Below, in pieces: positions 9,821 through 16,883 of a stretch of 64,000 nt of DNA (its first letter is position 1; every line of letters begins with the position of its first letter). Position numbers and translations under genes: made by a program. The notes below the pieces were generated by a model. That model saw nothing but the letters and a program-made list of their open reading frames with translations, did not search any database and was not told where the DNA came from. Origin of the DNA: Hahellaceae bacterium. GTDB lineage: Bacteria > Pseudomonadota > Gammaproteobacteria > Pseudomonadales > Oleiphilaceae. The stretch lies in the NCBI GenBank assembly GCA_016716085.1, contig JADJWY010000001.1:124001-188000 (forward strand), given 5' to 3'.

Positions 9821-9837
9821 CTGTCCAATGTGGACAG
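9821..9837. promoter_or_regulatory. 17-bp perfect inverted repeat, candidate operator
   Basis: CTGTCCA-ATG-TGGACAG is a perfect inverted repeat with seven-base arms and a three-base centre. It lies in the middle of the 116-base gap between the divergent FAD-oxidase operon and the AraC-type regulator. It is about 63 bases before the oxidase start and 38 before the regulator start, a typical place for an operator that controls both. The CTGTCCA half-site recurs in the next regulator's intergenic region. Confidence 0.55.
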
Positions 9838-9874
9838 CCGTGTAGCAAATTACGACAGTCACCGGATTCTGTGC

Positions 9875-10924
9875 ATGCCTTCACTCGGTTTCGCTTCAGC
9901 TGCCGCCATTCAGCAGTACCTCACCGTCGCCCAGGAACGCCATCTGGACTGGCGCTCCGCTCTGGAAGCTGCCGGCATCCAGGAAGCCGACCTGCAGGAC
10001 GGCCAGAACCGTTTCAGCGGCGAACAGTTCCAGGGCTTTCTGGCGCATCTGATCGCATCGGCCAACGACCCGCTGCTGGGATTGCATACCAGTGCCCATG
10101 TCCAACCGGGCAGTTATAACGTGCTCGGTTATATCGTGATGAATTGTGCGACCGTCGGTGAAGCCATGGCGCGGATTATTCCCTATGAAAAGCTGGTCGG
10201 AGATATGGGGGTCAGCCGAATCCTTAGCGAGACGGGCCAGCTCTGTGTTGAATGGCATTGCCAGTACACGGACCCGACCGTACGCCCTCACATGATTGCG
10301 AATGTGCTGGCCTCCTGGGTGAAGTTCTGCCGTTGGCTGGCCAATCGGGAGGATGCCTCGCCCCTCGCGGTCGAACTGGAATTTCAGCCGGAGGATGAGG
10401 CCATACAACGTGAGGCCTTTGAAGCGGTGTTTCGCTGTCCTATCCGGTTTGGCTGCAACCGCAGTGCCCTCATCGTTAATCCCGCCATGCTCGATATTCC
10501 CCTGCGCCAACCCGATCAAATTCTGCGTAAAACGCTGGAAAGCCATGCGGACCAGCAAATGGCCAACCTGAGTGACCCGAATCTTTCGCTGGTTGAGAAA
10601 ACCCGCCAGCAGATCCGTGACTTTCTGGCCGAAGGTATCTCCCGTCAGGACAGCGTTGCGGAATCGCTGGGCCTGACCGCCCGTACACTACAGCGCCGTC
10701 TGGGTGAAGAAGGCAGCAGTTATCAGACTTTGCTGGATGAGATTCGCCTGGAAATCGCCCGCAAGAGCCTGAGCGAAAGTGAGGAGGCCGTTGCCGACAT
10801 AGCCCAGCGCCTGGGCTATGCCGAACCGCGTTCCTTCCATCGGGCCTTCAAGCACTGGACCGGGCAAACGCCCGGCGACTTCAGAGCGTCTTGCCGAACA
10901 GGCCCGTCGCCACCAGTTCGGTAA
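9875..10924 (+). CDS. AraC-family transcriptional regulator (arabinose-binding-domain type)
   Basis: A 349-residue regulator with an N-terminal ligand-sensing domain of the Arabinose_bd/OruR type (LLGLHTSAHVQPGSYNVLGYIVMNC and following). A C-terminal AraC double helix-turn-helix carries SVAESLGLTARTLQRRLGEEGSSYQTLLDEIRLEIARKSL and then IAQRLGYAEPRSFHRAFKHWTGQTPGDFR. The open frame begins upstream at 9794, but MPSLGFASAAAIQQ at 9875 fits the family N terminus better. It is divergent from the FAD-oxidase operon and shares the inverted repeat at 9821-9837. It most likely activates that operon in response to its substrate. Its last 44 bases overlap the convergent CoA-transferase gene. Confidence 0.9.
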   Translation: MPSLGFASAAAIQQYLTVAQERHLDWRSALEAAGIQEADLQDGQNRFSGEQFQGFLAHLIASANDPLLGLHTSAHVQPGSYNVLGYIVMNCATVGEAMARIIPYEKLVGDMGVSRILSETGQLCVEWHCQYTDPTVRPHMIANVLASWVKFCRWLANREDASPLAVELEFQPEDEAIQREAFEAVFRCPIRFGCNRSALIVNPAMLDIPLRQPDQILRKTLESHADQQMANLSDPNLSLVEKTRQQIRDFLAEGISRQDSVAESLGLTARTLQRRLGEEGSSYQTLLDEIRLEIARKSLSESEEAVADIAQRLGYAEPRSFHRAFKHWTGQTPGDFRASCRTGPSPPVR

Positions 10925-12071
10925 GTTCAACTTCCGTATAACCGGCCTGCTGCAGGACCTTGCGTGTCTCAGCCCCAAGCGCACCACCCGCGACCGGCGC
11001 CTTAAAGGGATAACGCGAAAACTTCAGGGCTGACGTAACCTGTGTCTGCGTCTGTCCATCAGGCAACGGCACTTCACAGAACATCTCACGCGCCGCAAAC
11101 TGCGGATGTTGACGCACCTCATCAAAATTCAGCACGGGCTCAATGCAAAGGTCCAGGGAGGCCAGTCGCTCGACCCAGTGAGCCAGAGGATGCGCCTGAA
11201 ACACCCCGGTGAGCTGCTCGCGGCAAAAAGCGCGGTCCTCCGACTTCAGACTCAGCATCCGTGACATGAGATCCTTGCGGTCGAGCATCTCACACAGCCC
11301 CTGCACAAACTGAGGCTCCAGTGCGCCCACGGCCAGGTAGCGCCCATCCGCAGTGGCAAAATAGTCATAACAGGTGGCACCGTTAAGGAGCTCGGTTTCC
11401 GGCCCCGGTACGGGCGCACCCGCCAGGAACCCTGCCATCGTCATGTGGTTAAGTGCCAGTGCAGCATCGCACATGGAAATATCCAGAAACTGCCCCTGCC
11501 CACTGGTCTGACGCTCTATCACGGCGGCCAGAATCGCCATCACCGCGTGGTGCGACCCCCCCGCCACATCCGCCAGCTGCACCCCCTGAGGGGCTGGCCC
11601 GGTCTGTGGCCGACCGCCATAACTACTGACACCCGCCAGCGCCAGATAATTGATGTCGTGGCCCGCCCGTTGCGCCAGTGGCCCGGTCTGGCCATAGCCT
11701 GTAATGGAACAGTAGATCAGCCGGGGGAATCGCTCCCGCAGGGCCTCATAGCCGAGCCCTAATCGATCCATCACACCCGGACGAAACTGTTCGACCAGGA
11801 TATCGTGGGTTTCCAGCAGACGCAGGATCACCGCCTGCGCCCCCGCTTTCTTCAGATCCAGCGCCAAGGATTGCTTACCCCGATTCAGGTAAGCGTGACT
11901 GGCCGACAGCTTGCCGATCATCGGCGGCATCACACGCAGCATATCGAGGCGCGTGGGCGACTCGATCCGCAACACCTCGGCGCCCATGTCCGCCAGCATC
12001 ATCGTGGCGCAGGGTCCCGGTAGCAAGGTACTGAAATCGAGAATTTTGAGTGAATGCAAAGGGCCGGTCAT
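10881..12071 (-). CDS. CaiB/BaiF-family CoA transferase, alpha-methylacyl-CoA racemase-like
   Basis: A 396-residue class III CoA-transferase family protein. The segment LKILDFSTLLPGPCATMMLADMGAEVLRIE is the family N-terminal signature. RPGVMDRLGLGYEALRERFPRLIYCSITGYGQTGP follows, and GHDINYLALAG is the pattern that carries the catalytic His and Asp region in alpha-methylacyl-CoA racemases. The function is therefore either epimerisation of 2-methyl-branched acyl-CoA or CoA transfer between carboxylates. I placed the start at 12071 behind a GGAGG site; the longer frame adds 53 residues unlike the family. It is divergent from an AraC-type regulator across a 96-base gap. Confidence 0.9.
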   Translation of the reverse strand: MTGPLHSLKILDFSTLLPGPCATMMLADMGAEVLRIESPTRLDMLRVMPPMIGKLSASHAYLNRGKQSLALDLKKAGAQAVILRLLETHDILVEQFRPGVMDRLGLGYEALRERFPRLIYCSITGYGQTGPLAQRAGHDINYLALAGVSSYGGRPQTGPAPQGVQLADVAGGSHHAVMAILAAVIERQTSGQGQFLDISMCDAALALNHMTMAGFLAGAPVPGPETELLNGATCYDYFATADGRYLAVGALEPQFVQGLCEMLDRKDLMSRMLSLKSEDRAFCREQLTGVFQAHPLAHWVERLASLDLCIEPVLNFDEVRQHPQFAAREMFCEVPLPDGQTQTQVTSALKFSRYPFKAPVAGGALGAETRKVLQQAGYTEVELTELVATGLFGKTL

Positions 12072-12098
12072 GCTTTTCCTCCAGTCGATCTGTCCATG

Positions 12099-12125
12099 AT
12101 TGTCTTGAATTCGCGGCAGGACAAT
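12099..12125. promoter_or_regulatory. imperfect inverted repeat, candidate operator
   Basis: ATTGTCTTG and CAGGACAAT form nine-base arms (eight of nine paired) around a nine-base spacer, between the divergent CoA-transferase and AraC-regulator genes. Just outside it, at 12090-12096, is CTGTCCA, the half-site that forms the perfect repeat at 9821-9837. The two regulators are paralogues, so related operators would make sense. This is pattern evidence only. Confidence 0.4.
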
Positions 12126-12167
12126 GGGATAAAGTATCAGTTTGATTGACTCGTTCGGCCTGTTTGC

Positions 12168-13172
12168 ATGGATAACATCTCGGTTTCCAGCCATTTTGTG
12201 CGCGCCCTGCTCGGGGGCGCGATTCGTCAAGGGATCGCCCCCCTACCTCTCCTGCAAGGCTGCAATATTGCGCCTGAGGTGCTGTCTCGCCCCCAGGCGA
12301 GGGTTTCGGGAGAGGCCTATACGCGGCTGGTGCAAACCATTTGGGCCACCCTTCAGGACGAATACATGGGGTTTACCACCCACAAGAGCAAACCGGGTAC
12401 CTTTGCGGCGTCCAGCTATCTGGTCATTGGCTGTCACTCGCTCGAAAGTGTCTACAAACGCGCTGCGGCTTTTTATGGACTGTTTGATGACCCGATCGTG
12501 TTGAAGTTATCAGTCGACGAAGCGGCAGACGAAGCGACCCTGACCCTGGAACCCCATGCTGCCCTGTTTGACCCGGACCATTTTTTTCAGGAGAGCCTGC
12601 TGGTCATCTGGCATCGCTTTTCCTGCTGGTTACTCGGTGAACGCATCGTGCTGACACGGGCAACCTTCAATTACAGTGAACCGGCGCACGTCAGCGAATA
12701 TCGCCATCTGTTCAACTGCGAACTGCAGTTCGACCAGCCCAAAACCAGCCTGAGCTTTCATCGACGCTATCTGACGCTGCCACTGGCGCAGGACGAGCGG
12801 ACACTGAAGGAGTTCCTGAAAGTTTCGCCTGCCGACCTGCTAGCCAAACCGGATGACCAATCGACCTATTCTGGCCGAATCCGTCGCTTACTTGGCAAGG
12901 ATCTCAGCCACGCACTGCCCGATTTCGAGGCCATCGCCTTCCAGCTGAATGTCAGCCCGCAAACCCTGCGGCGCCGGCTCAAGCAGGAAAATACGTCATT
13001 TCAGGATATCAAGGATCAAATGCGGCGGGACGTCGCCATTTATTTTCTGGGGCGGCACGAACTCACGATTAACGAGATCGCCTTAAAAGTGGGATTTACC
13101 GAGCCCAGCACCTTTCACCGGGCCTTCAAGAAGTGGACGGGATTTACCCCCGGCGAATACCGCGAGCGTTAA
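12168..13172 (+). CDS. AraC-family transcriptional regulator (arabinose-binding-domain type)
   Basis: A 334-residue paralogue of the regulator at 9875. The N-terminal sensing domain (VRALLGGAIRQGIAPLPLLQGCNI) is followed by a C-terminal AraC DNA-binding domain: FEAIAFQLNVSPQTLRRRLKQENTSFQDIKDQMRRDVAIYFL, then INEIALKVGFTEPSTFHRAFKKWTGFTPGEYR. Family members of this type include OruR and other regulators of amino-acid or lipid catabolism. It is divergent from the CaiB/BaiF gene and probably controls it. No other target is adjacent on its own strand. Confidence 0.9.
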   Translation: MDNISVSSHFVRALLGGAIRQGIAPLPLLQGCNIAPEVLSRPQARVSGEAYTRLVQTIWATLQDEYMGFTTHKSKPGTFAASSYLVIGCHSLESVYKRAAAFYGLFDDPIVLKLSVDEAADEATLTLEPHAALFDPDHFFQESLLVIWHRFSCWLLGERIVLTRATFNYSEPAHVSEYRHLFNCELQFDQPKTSLSFHRRYLTLPLAQDERTLKEFLKVSPADLLAKPDDQSTYSGRIRRLLGKDLSHALPDFEAIAFQLNVSPQTLRRRLKQENTSFQDIKDQMRRDVAIYFLGRHELTINEIALKVGFTEPSTFHRAFKKWTGFTPGEYRER

Positions 13173-13187
13173 ATTCAGCAGACAGGC

Positions 13188-13972
13188 TTAATAGATGCCC
13201 TTATAGAACTCTTCAACGAAGTGGTCATACTCACCGCTGTTTTTAAGCGCCTTGAGGCCCTCGTTAAAGGTTTTGACCAGTGCCTCACTGTCCGGTAGCG
13301 ACTTTTTGAATATCAGGTGACCAGAACTACTGCTCAAAGGATTGGGGTCTGTTGTCAGGATATCCTCCCCCAACGGGTACTTTTTCTTGACTAATTGCCA
13401 GCCGGTAATTTCCTCCATCGGGAAGACATCAATACGACCCGCGAGCAGTTTTCTGAAATTGATTTCATCGGAACGGGTTTCCTGTACCTGAATACGACCG
13501 TCTTTGGCCGCATCCCAGAACGGCTTGGTGTAGGTGTAGCCCAGCGTCGCACCAAACGATAAACCTTTCAGGTCATCCAGCGTCTTCCAGGTGGGAACGG
13601 TCTTGCTTTTCAAATGGAAAAGCACCTCCCGATGTTGCGAAATCACATCACTGTAAAATAAATCGAGACCGCCCGATCCTTGTCGATAAACCAGAACGAG
13701 CTCGCCTGTGCATTGCCCATCGCCGCTTCTTCGAGGGCTCGCTTCCAGGGATAGTAGACGAATTCTACCTCCCGCTTTTGCGTCGCAAACGCGGCATGAA
13801 TGACCCGATTGACAAAGCCGCCATGCGTAGCGTGTTGAGACGTATAAGGGGCATATTCCCCAGTGGAAATCCGAACGATTTGGTCGGGCTCAGCAGAATC
13901 AGCATTCACCGCCGTCAGAACGAACAAAACGGCAAGGTAAAGCACCAGTTGATAGCGCATGGATTTAGACAT
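13188..13972 (-). pseudogene. periplasmic solute-binding protein, SBP_bac_3 family, single frameshift
   Basis: Two overlapping frames together encode one family-3 solute-binding protein. The first (13643-13972) has a signal peptide (MRYQLVLYLAVLFVLTAVNADS) and the N-terminal lobe with YAPYTSQHATHGGFVNRVI and YYPWKRALEEAAMG. It ends in SIYFTVM and a stop. The second (13188-13646) continues with ISQHREVLFHLK and LKGLSFGATLGYTYTKPFWD to FVEEFYKGIY. Adding one base in the A4 run at 13655-13658 gives the expected YFYSDVISQHREV, so the lesion is a one-base loss there. It overlaps the downstream cyclase by eight bases, suggesting the two were co-transcribed. Either a true pseudogene or a sequencing error. 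Confidence 0.82.
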
Positions 13973-15005
13973 TTTCGGGCACCGGAAAGCGGAAGTGTTT
14001 TAGTTTCTTATTTTGATACAACGCCTGGTCGGCCTGCTTAAGTAAAGCACGTGCGGTCACTTGTGCCAGTTCCTTGGAACACGCCACCCCGATGCTGGCT
14101 TTCAGGGCGATCGGAATATCACCAATCATAAGGGGAGGAAAATAAGCCTGCAGACGTTCTGCCGTAAACTGCGCCCCTTCCCGGTTCTGGTCGGGCAACA
14201 AAATGACGAACTCGTCACCGGCAAAGCGAAACGCCACATCGGTCTTACGAATCACATCTTCCAGGCAACGCGCCATGTGCTGCAGATACTTATCCCCCAC
14301 ATCATGCCCGAAGCGATCATTGACCTGCTTGAAATCGTCGCAGTCTACAAAAGCCAGTGACAGCGGGTTGCCGTGTCGGATCACCCGACTGATTTCGCGC
14401 TCCAGGGTATCTTCCAACTCCCGCCGGTTGCGCAGGCGGGTCAATGGGTCACGCGTCGCCAAAAAGTCAGCGCGCTCCCGCGCCACCACAGCACTTAAGC
14501 ACAGCGACGCTTTTACACTGAGCTGGTAAAGGAAAAAGCTATCCATGTCCGGGCTATAGCGCTCTGAATCAACATCAGCCAGATTCATACTTCCGGCCAG
14601 GCGCCCCTCCATCTGCAGAGGTAAAATAGCCAGCGATCCGGTGTTGGGACGGTCGCTGAAGGGTAAAAGGTTCAATTGCGGCTTGCCCGGATGTTGCAAG
14701 AGCAAGGGTTTACGCTCGCCCTGGGTGGCGGCGAGAAAATCCACGTTGGGGACGACAGACCAATGCCCTTCCAGGGTCTCCGACTTCCTCAGCGCCTGTA
14801 TGAGGGTTTCATTGGCAGGGTTATTGATCAGCGCCAGCGATACACAGGTCACGCCAAACTTCTTGCCAACCTGTTTGACCAAATGCTCAAAAAACGCCTG
14901 GGTTGAAGCAATATTCAGGATCGCCACTTCAATCTCGAACAGATTGCGGGAGATCTCTTCATTACGTCGCGCCCGGGCGAACAACTCTTCCAGCGACTCC
15001 ATCAT
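13965..15005 (-). CDS. diguanylate cyclase with GAF-like sensor domain
   Basis: A 346-residue cytosolic signalling enzyme predicted to make cyclic di-GMP from two GTP. Residues about 15-160 form a GAF-like sensor (FFEHLVKQVGKKFGVTCVSLALI, then LAILPLQMEGRLAGSMNLADVDSERYSPDMD). The GGDEF domain follows (DPLTRLRNRRELEDTLEREI, then VDCDDFKQVNDRFGHDVGD). The active-site loop is AGDEF (RFAGDEFVILLP), an accepted active variant, preceded by RKTD as a possible inhibitory RxxD site. I chose the ATG at 15005 over the GTG at 15023 because an AAGG site is better spaced. It overlaps the frameshifted solute-binding gene, which may have supplied a sensory partner. Confidence 0.9.
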   Translation of the reverse strand: MMESLEELFARARRNEEISRNLFEIEVAILNIASTQAFFEHLVKQVGKKFGVTCVSLALINNPANETLIQALRKSETLEGHWSVVPNVDFLAATQGERKPLLLQHPGKPQLNLLPFSDRPNTGSLAILPLQMEGRLAGSMNLADVDSERYSPDMDSFFLYQLSVKASLCLSAVVARERADFLATRDPLTRLRNRRELEDTLEREISRVIRHGNPLSLAFVDCDDFKQVNDRFGHDVGDKYLQHMARCLEDVIRKTDVAFRFAGDEFVILLPDQNREGAQFTAERLQAYFPPLMIGDIPIALKASIGVACSKELAQVTARALLKQADQALYQNKKLKHFRFPVPENV

Positions 15006-15134
15006 GGGGACACCTTCTGCCACGCAGATAGACGATAAAATGATCAGCTATTCAGAATAGTAGCAGAAACTCTTGAGAACGGTAGTGAAGCTCGCTCGAC
15101 AACCTGCTGGATTTACAGTATAACCGCCAACCAA

Positions 15135-15159
15135 CAGTCAGCCTGACTGGCCGTTTTTT
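15135..15159 (+). terminator. small hairpin plus T-run in leader region
   Basis: CAGTCAG and CTGACTG are complementary with one base between them, so the folded form is a short stem-loop. It is followed a few bases later by TTTTTT. No plus-strand gene ends here. It lies 40 bases before the outer-membrane-type gene and would act as a leader attenuator or be a relic. Weak evidence. Confidence 0.3.
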
Positions 15160-15199
15160 ATTGTCTTCCGGCGCCCTCGCGCCCCACCAGGAGAAAGAT

Positions 15200-15945
15200 A
15201 TGAACGGATTTTTAGCACGCTCCACCGTCCTCGCCTCTGCACTGTTGGCCCTCTCGGCGACCGCTCAGGCGGATAACTATCAACAACCCACCGCGGCCTC
15301 TTCCTTGAGCGCGGCACTGTCAACACGGTAAAAGGCGCTTCCATCGACCTGGCTTCTGGGTCCGGCGACTATGACACCTCTGGCGGGCTGCGCTTGGGGC
15401 TGCCGCTGGGCGAACTGATTCTGAACAGCAATCTCAGCGGTGGCGGTGCCAATGAAGTCGCGTTCAAGCTGGGCATGCCTCAAGCGGCGCTGGGCAATGG
15501 CCTGAACCTGGACTGGGCGGCCTACCCCGGCCTGGCGCACATTGATGTGGAAGGACCCAATGGCGAAAAAGGCGATGACTACACCAACCTCGTCCTGGGT
15601 GCCTCTGCCACAGTCAGCCGGGGCGGTTTGCTGCTGACCTTCAACCCGGAATGGGAACATGCCGACGATCTGCGCGATGACGAAATCCTGAATCTCGGCT
15701 TCGGCATTGGCTACACCTTCGGCGAGACTCAGGCCGGGCGCTTTCAGCCCAACTTTGAATACAACGTGGTCATTGGCGGCGAAGACGGCCCGAATGGCGA
15801 GAAAACGGACGGCGACGACATGGCTGCAGGTGTGCGCTGGATGTACAACGACAGCCTGACGATGGACTTCGCTATCCTGGTCAAGGACGGCGACGCTGAC
15901 GCCAATAGCCTGCCCGGTTTCATGGCCGTAAATTATAAATTATAA
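15200..15945 (+). pseudogene. putative outer-membrane beta-barrel-type protein, frameshifted near its N terminus
   Basis: An ATG with a good AGGAG site opens a 43-residue frame holding a signal peptide (LARSTVLASALLALSATAQA). It stops at 15331. A second frame, open from about 15273 to 15945, continues with LERGTVNTVKGASIDLASG, then alternating hydrophobic strands and acidic turns (GDYDTSGGLRLGLPLGELIL, FEYNVVIGGEDGPNGEKTDG), and ends in FMAVNYKL. The C-terminal alternation and terminal hydrophobic strand suggest a secreted outer-membrane protein. The shift falls somewhere between 15275 and 15325. I do not recognise a named family, and function is unknown. Either a pseudogene or a base-calling error. 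Confidence 0.6.
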
Positions 15946-15962
15946 GTTTTTTTGAATAAGGC

Positions 15963-15991
15963 TTGACGAGGTGGGGTCTGCTCTGTAGTAT
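15963..15991 (+). promoter_or_regulatory. promoter of the initiator tRNA gene
   Basis: TTGACG (15963-15968) and TAGTAT (15986-15991) are separated by exactly 17 bases and match sigma-70 -35 and -10 elements. The tRNA begins 13 bases after the -10. The GC-rich stretch GCCCAACCG after the -10 is a typical discriminator for stringently controlled stable-RNA promoters. Confidence 0.75.
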
Positions 15992-16004
15992 GCCCAACCG
16001 TGAT

Positions 16005-16081
<77 letters not shown>

Positions 16082-16098
16082 ATCACAAACAAGCATTT

Positions 16099-16130
16099 AG
16101 GCTCGCTGATCAGCGGGCCTTTTTGTTTTC
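16099..16130 (+). terminator. Rho-independent terminator of the initiator tRNA
   Basis: AGGCTCGCTG and CAGCGGGCCT form a ten-pair stem with one G-T wobble around a short loop, followed at once by TTTTTGTTTTC. It lies 17 bases after the tRNA CCA end. Confidence 0.9.
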
Positions 16131-16404
16131 TGAAATTTCATGTAAGCACTTTGTAAGCGCAATTTCTCAAGGTTTTCACCAACCCAGGCCGGTTGACCAG
16201 TCGTAGGCCAGAGGTTAAGCCGGTTTAAACCGTTGGCCTTGTGGCTCTCGGTTCTTTGCGGCGTCTCTTTGACGAGTCTGTAAAAGCGAATTGATGGTGC
16301 AGCTCAGCTTCGGTTACAACAAGTACAACATGTCCTCCGCCTTATAGCCGCTCAAGATACCGGGTTAGAGCCGTTTGCAAGGCACTGTCTGCTAACTGAA
16401 TCCC
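16131..16404. other. gene-poor stretch between tRNA terminator and cas1 relic
   Basis: No gene is supported here. The stretch contains a 12-base palindrome (CGGTTTAAACCG, 16221-16232) within a weak larger hairpin flanked by GGCCA and TTGGCC. It also has a 17-codon open frame at 16294-16347 without a ribosome site. No CRISPR repeat, integrase remnant or duplicated tRNA end was found. It probably contains decayed sequence continuing from the cas1 relic. Confidence 0.6.
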
Positions 16405-16837
16405 CTATTCTTCTTTCAACATCAACGCTTTCAAGCCAGTCACACTTTTGTACTGCAGATAATCAATCCGCAATTGTTGAATACGGACACCTGCAGCAAA
16501 TCGTTGATCATCCTCGAACCAAAAGCTGAGCCACCCACGCAGGTATTGAGTAGGCCGGTATCTTTGCGCCTCTGCGGGGTCATGCCATCTGGTATCTTCC
16601 CGCCGCAAAATCAAACCACCCAACCAAAACTGCCTGAGCAAGCATCCGCATCGCCGCCTGGGTTACAGACGTACCCGTTCCGAGCAACAAAGCTGTGGTG
16701 TTTGCGATGGGGATGTTATAATAAAGGTTTTGTTTCTTATCTTCGGTCAAGTAAAGCACCCGACCGTCTTTCTGCATGACGCGGCAGTGTTCCAGGTAGT
16801 AAAGGTTGGCCCTTTTACTGTGCAGTATCGCCTTCAG
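16405..16837 (-). pseudogene. cas1: degraded type I-F cas1 fragment
   Basis: Three pieces read in order on the minus strand match the N-terminal half of type I-F (Ypest) Cas1, the CRISPR spacer-integration nuclease. LKAILHSKRANLYYLEHC leads into KDGRVLYLTED and YYNIPIANTTALLLGTGTSV, then TQAAMRMLAQA. After a frame change, RPTQYLRGWLSFWFEDDQRF continues. The GFCGGGGTPLF region between them is scrambled by indels, and the start codon region is damaged. The frame ends at a stop in LKALMLKEE, before the catalytic C-terminal half, which I could not find. There are no cas2-3, csy genes or repeats in the window. A genuine relic. Confidence 0.85.
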
Positions 16838-16883
16838 ATTTGCTCAATAGAAGCGCAATACGCGCCTTATTTCAAGGCTTTTA

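Noticed and set aside
10881..10924. Frame fusion between the AraC regulator and the CoA transferase
   Set aside because: The 44-base overlap is between convergent genes on opposite strands, and both proteins have normal C-terminal sequence.
16294..16347. 17-codon open frame reading MVQLSFGYNKYNMSSAL in the gap before the cas1 relic
   Set aside because: It looks barrel-like, but it has no ribosome site, is bounded by an immediate upstream stop and is too short to support a gene or a remnant call.
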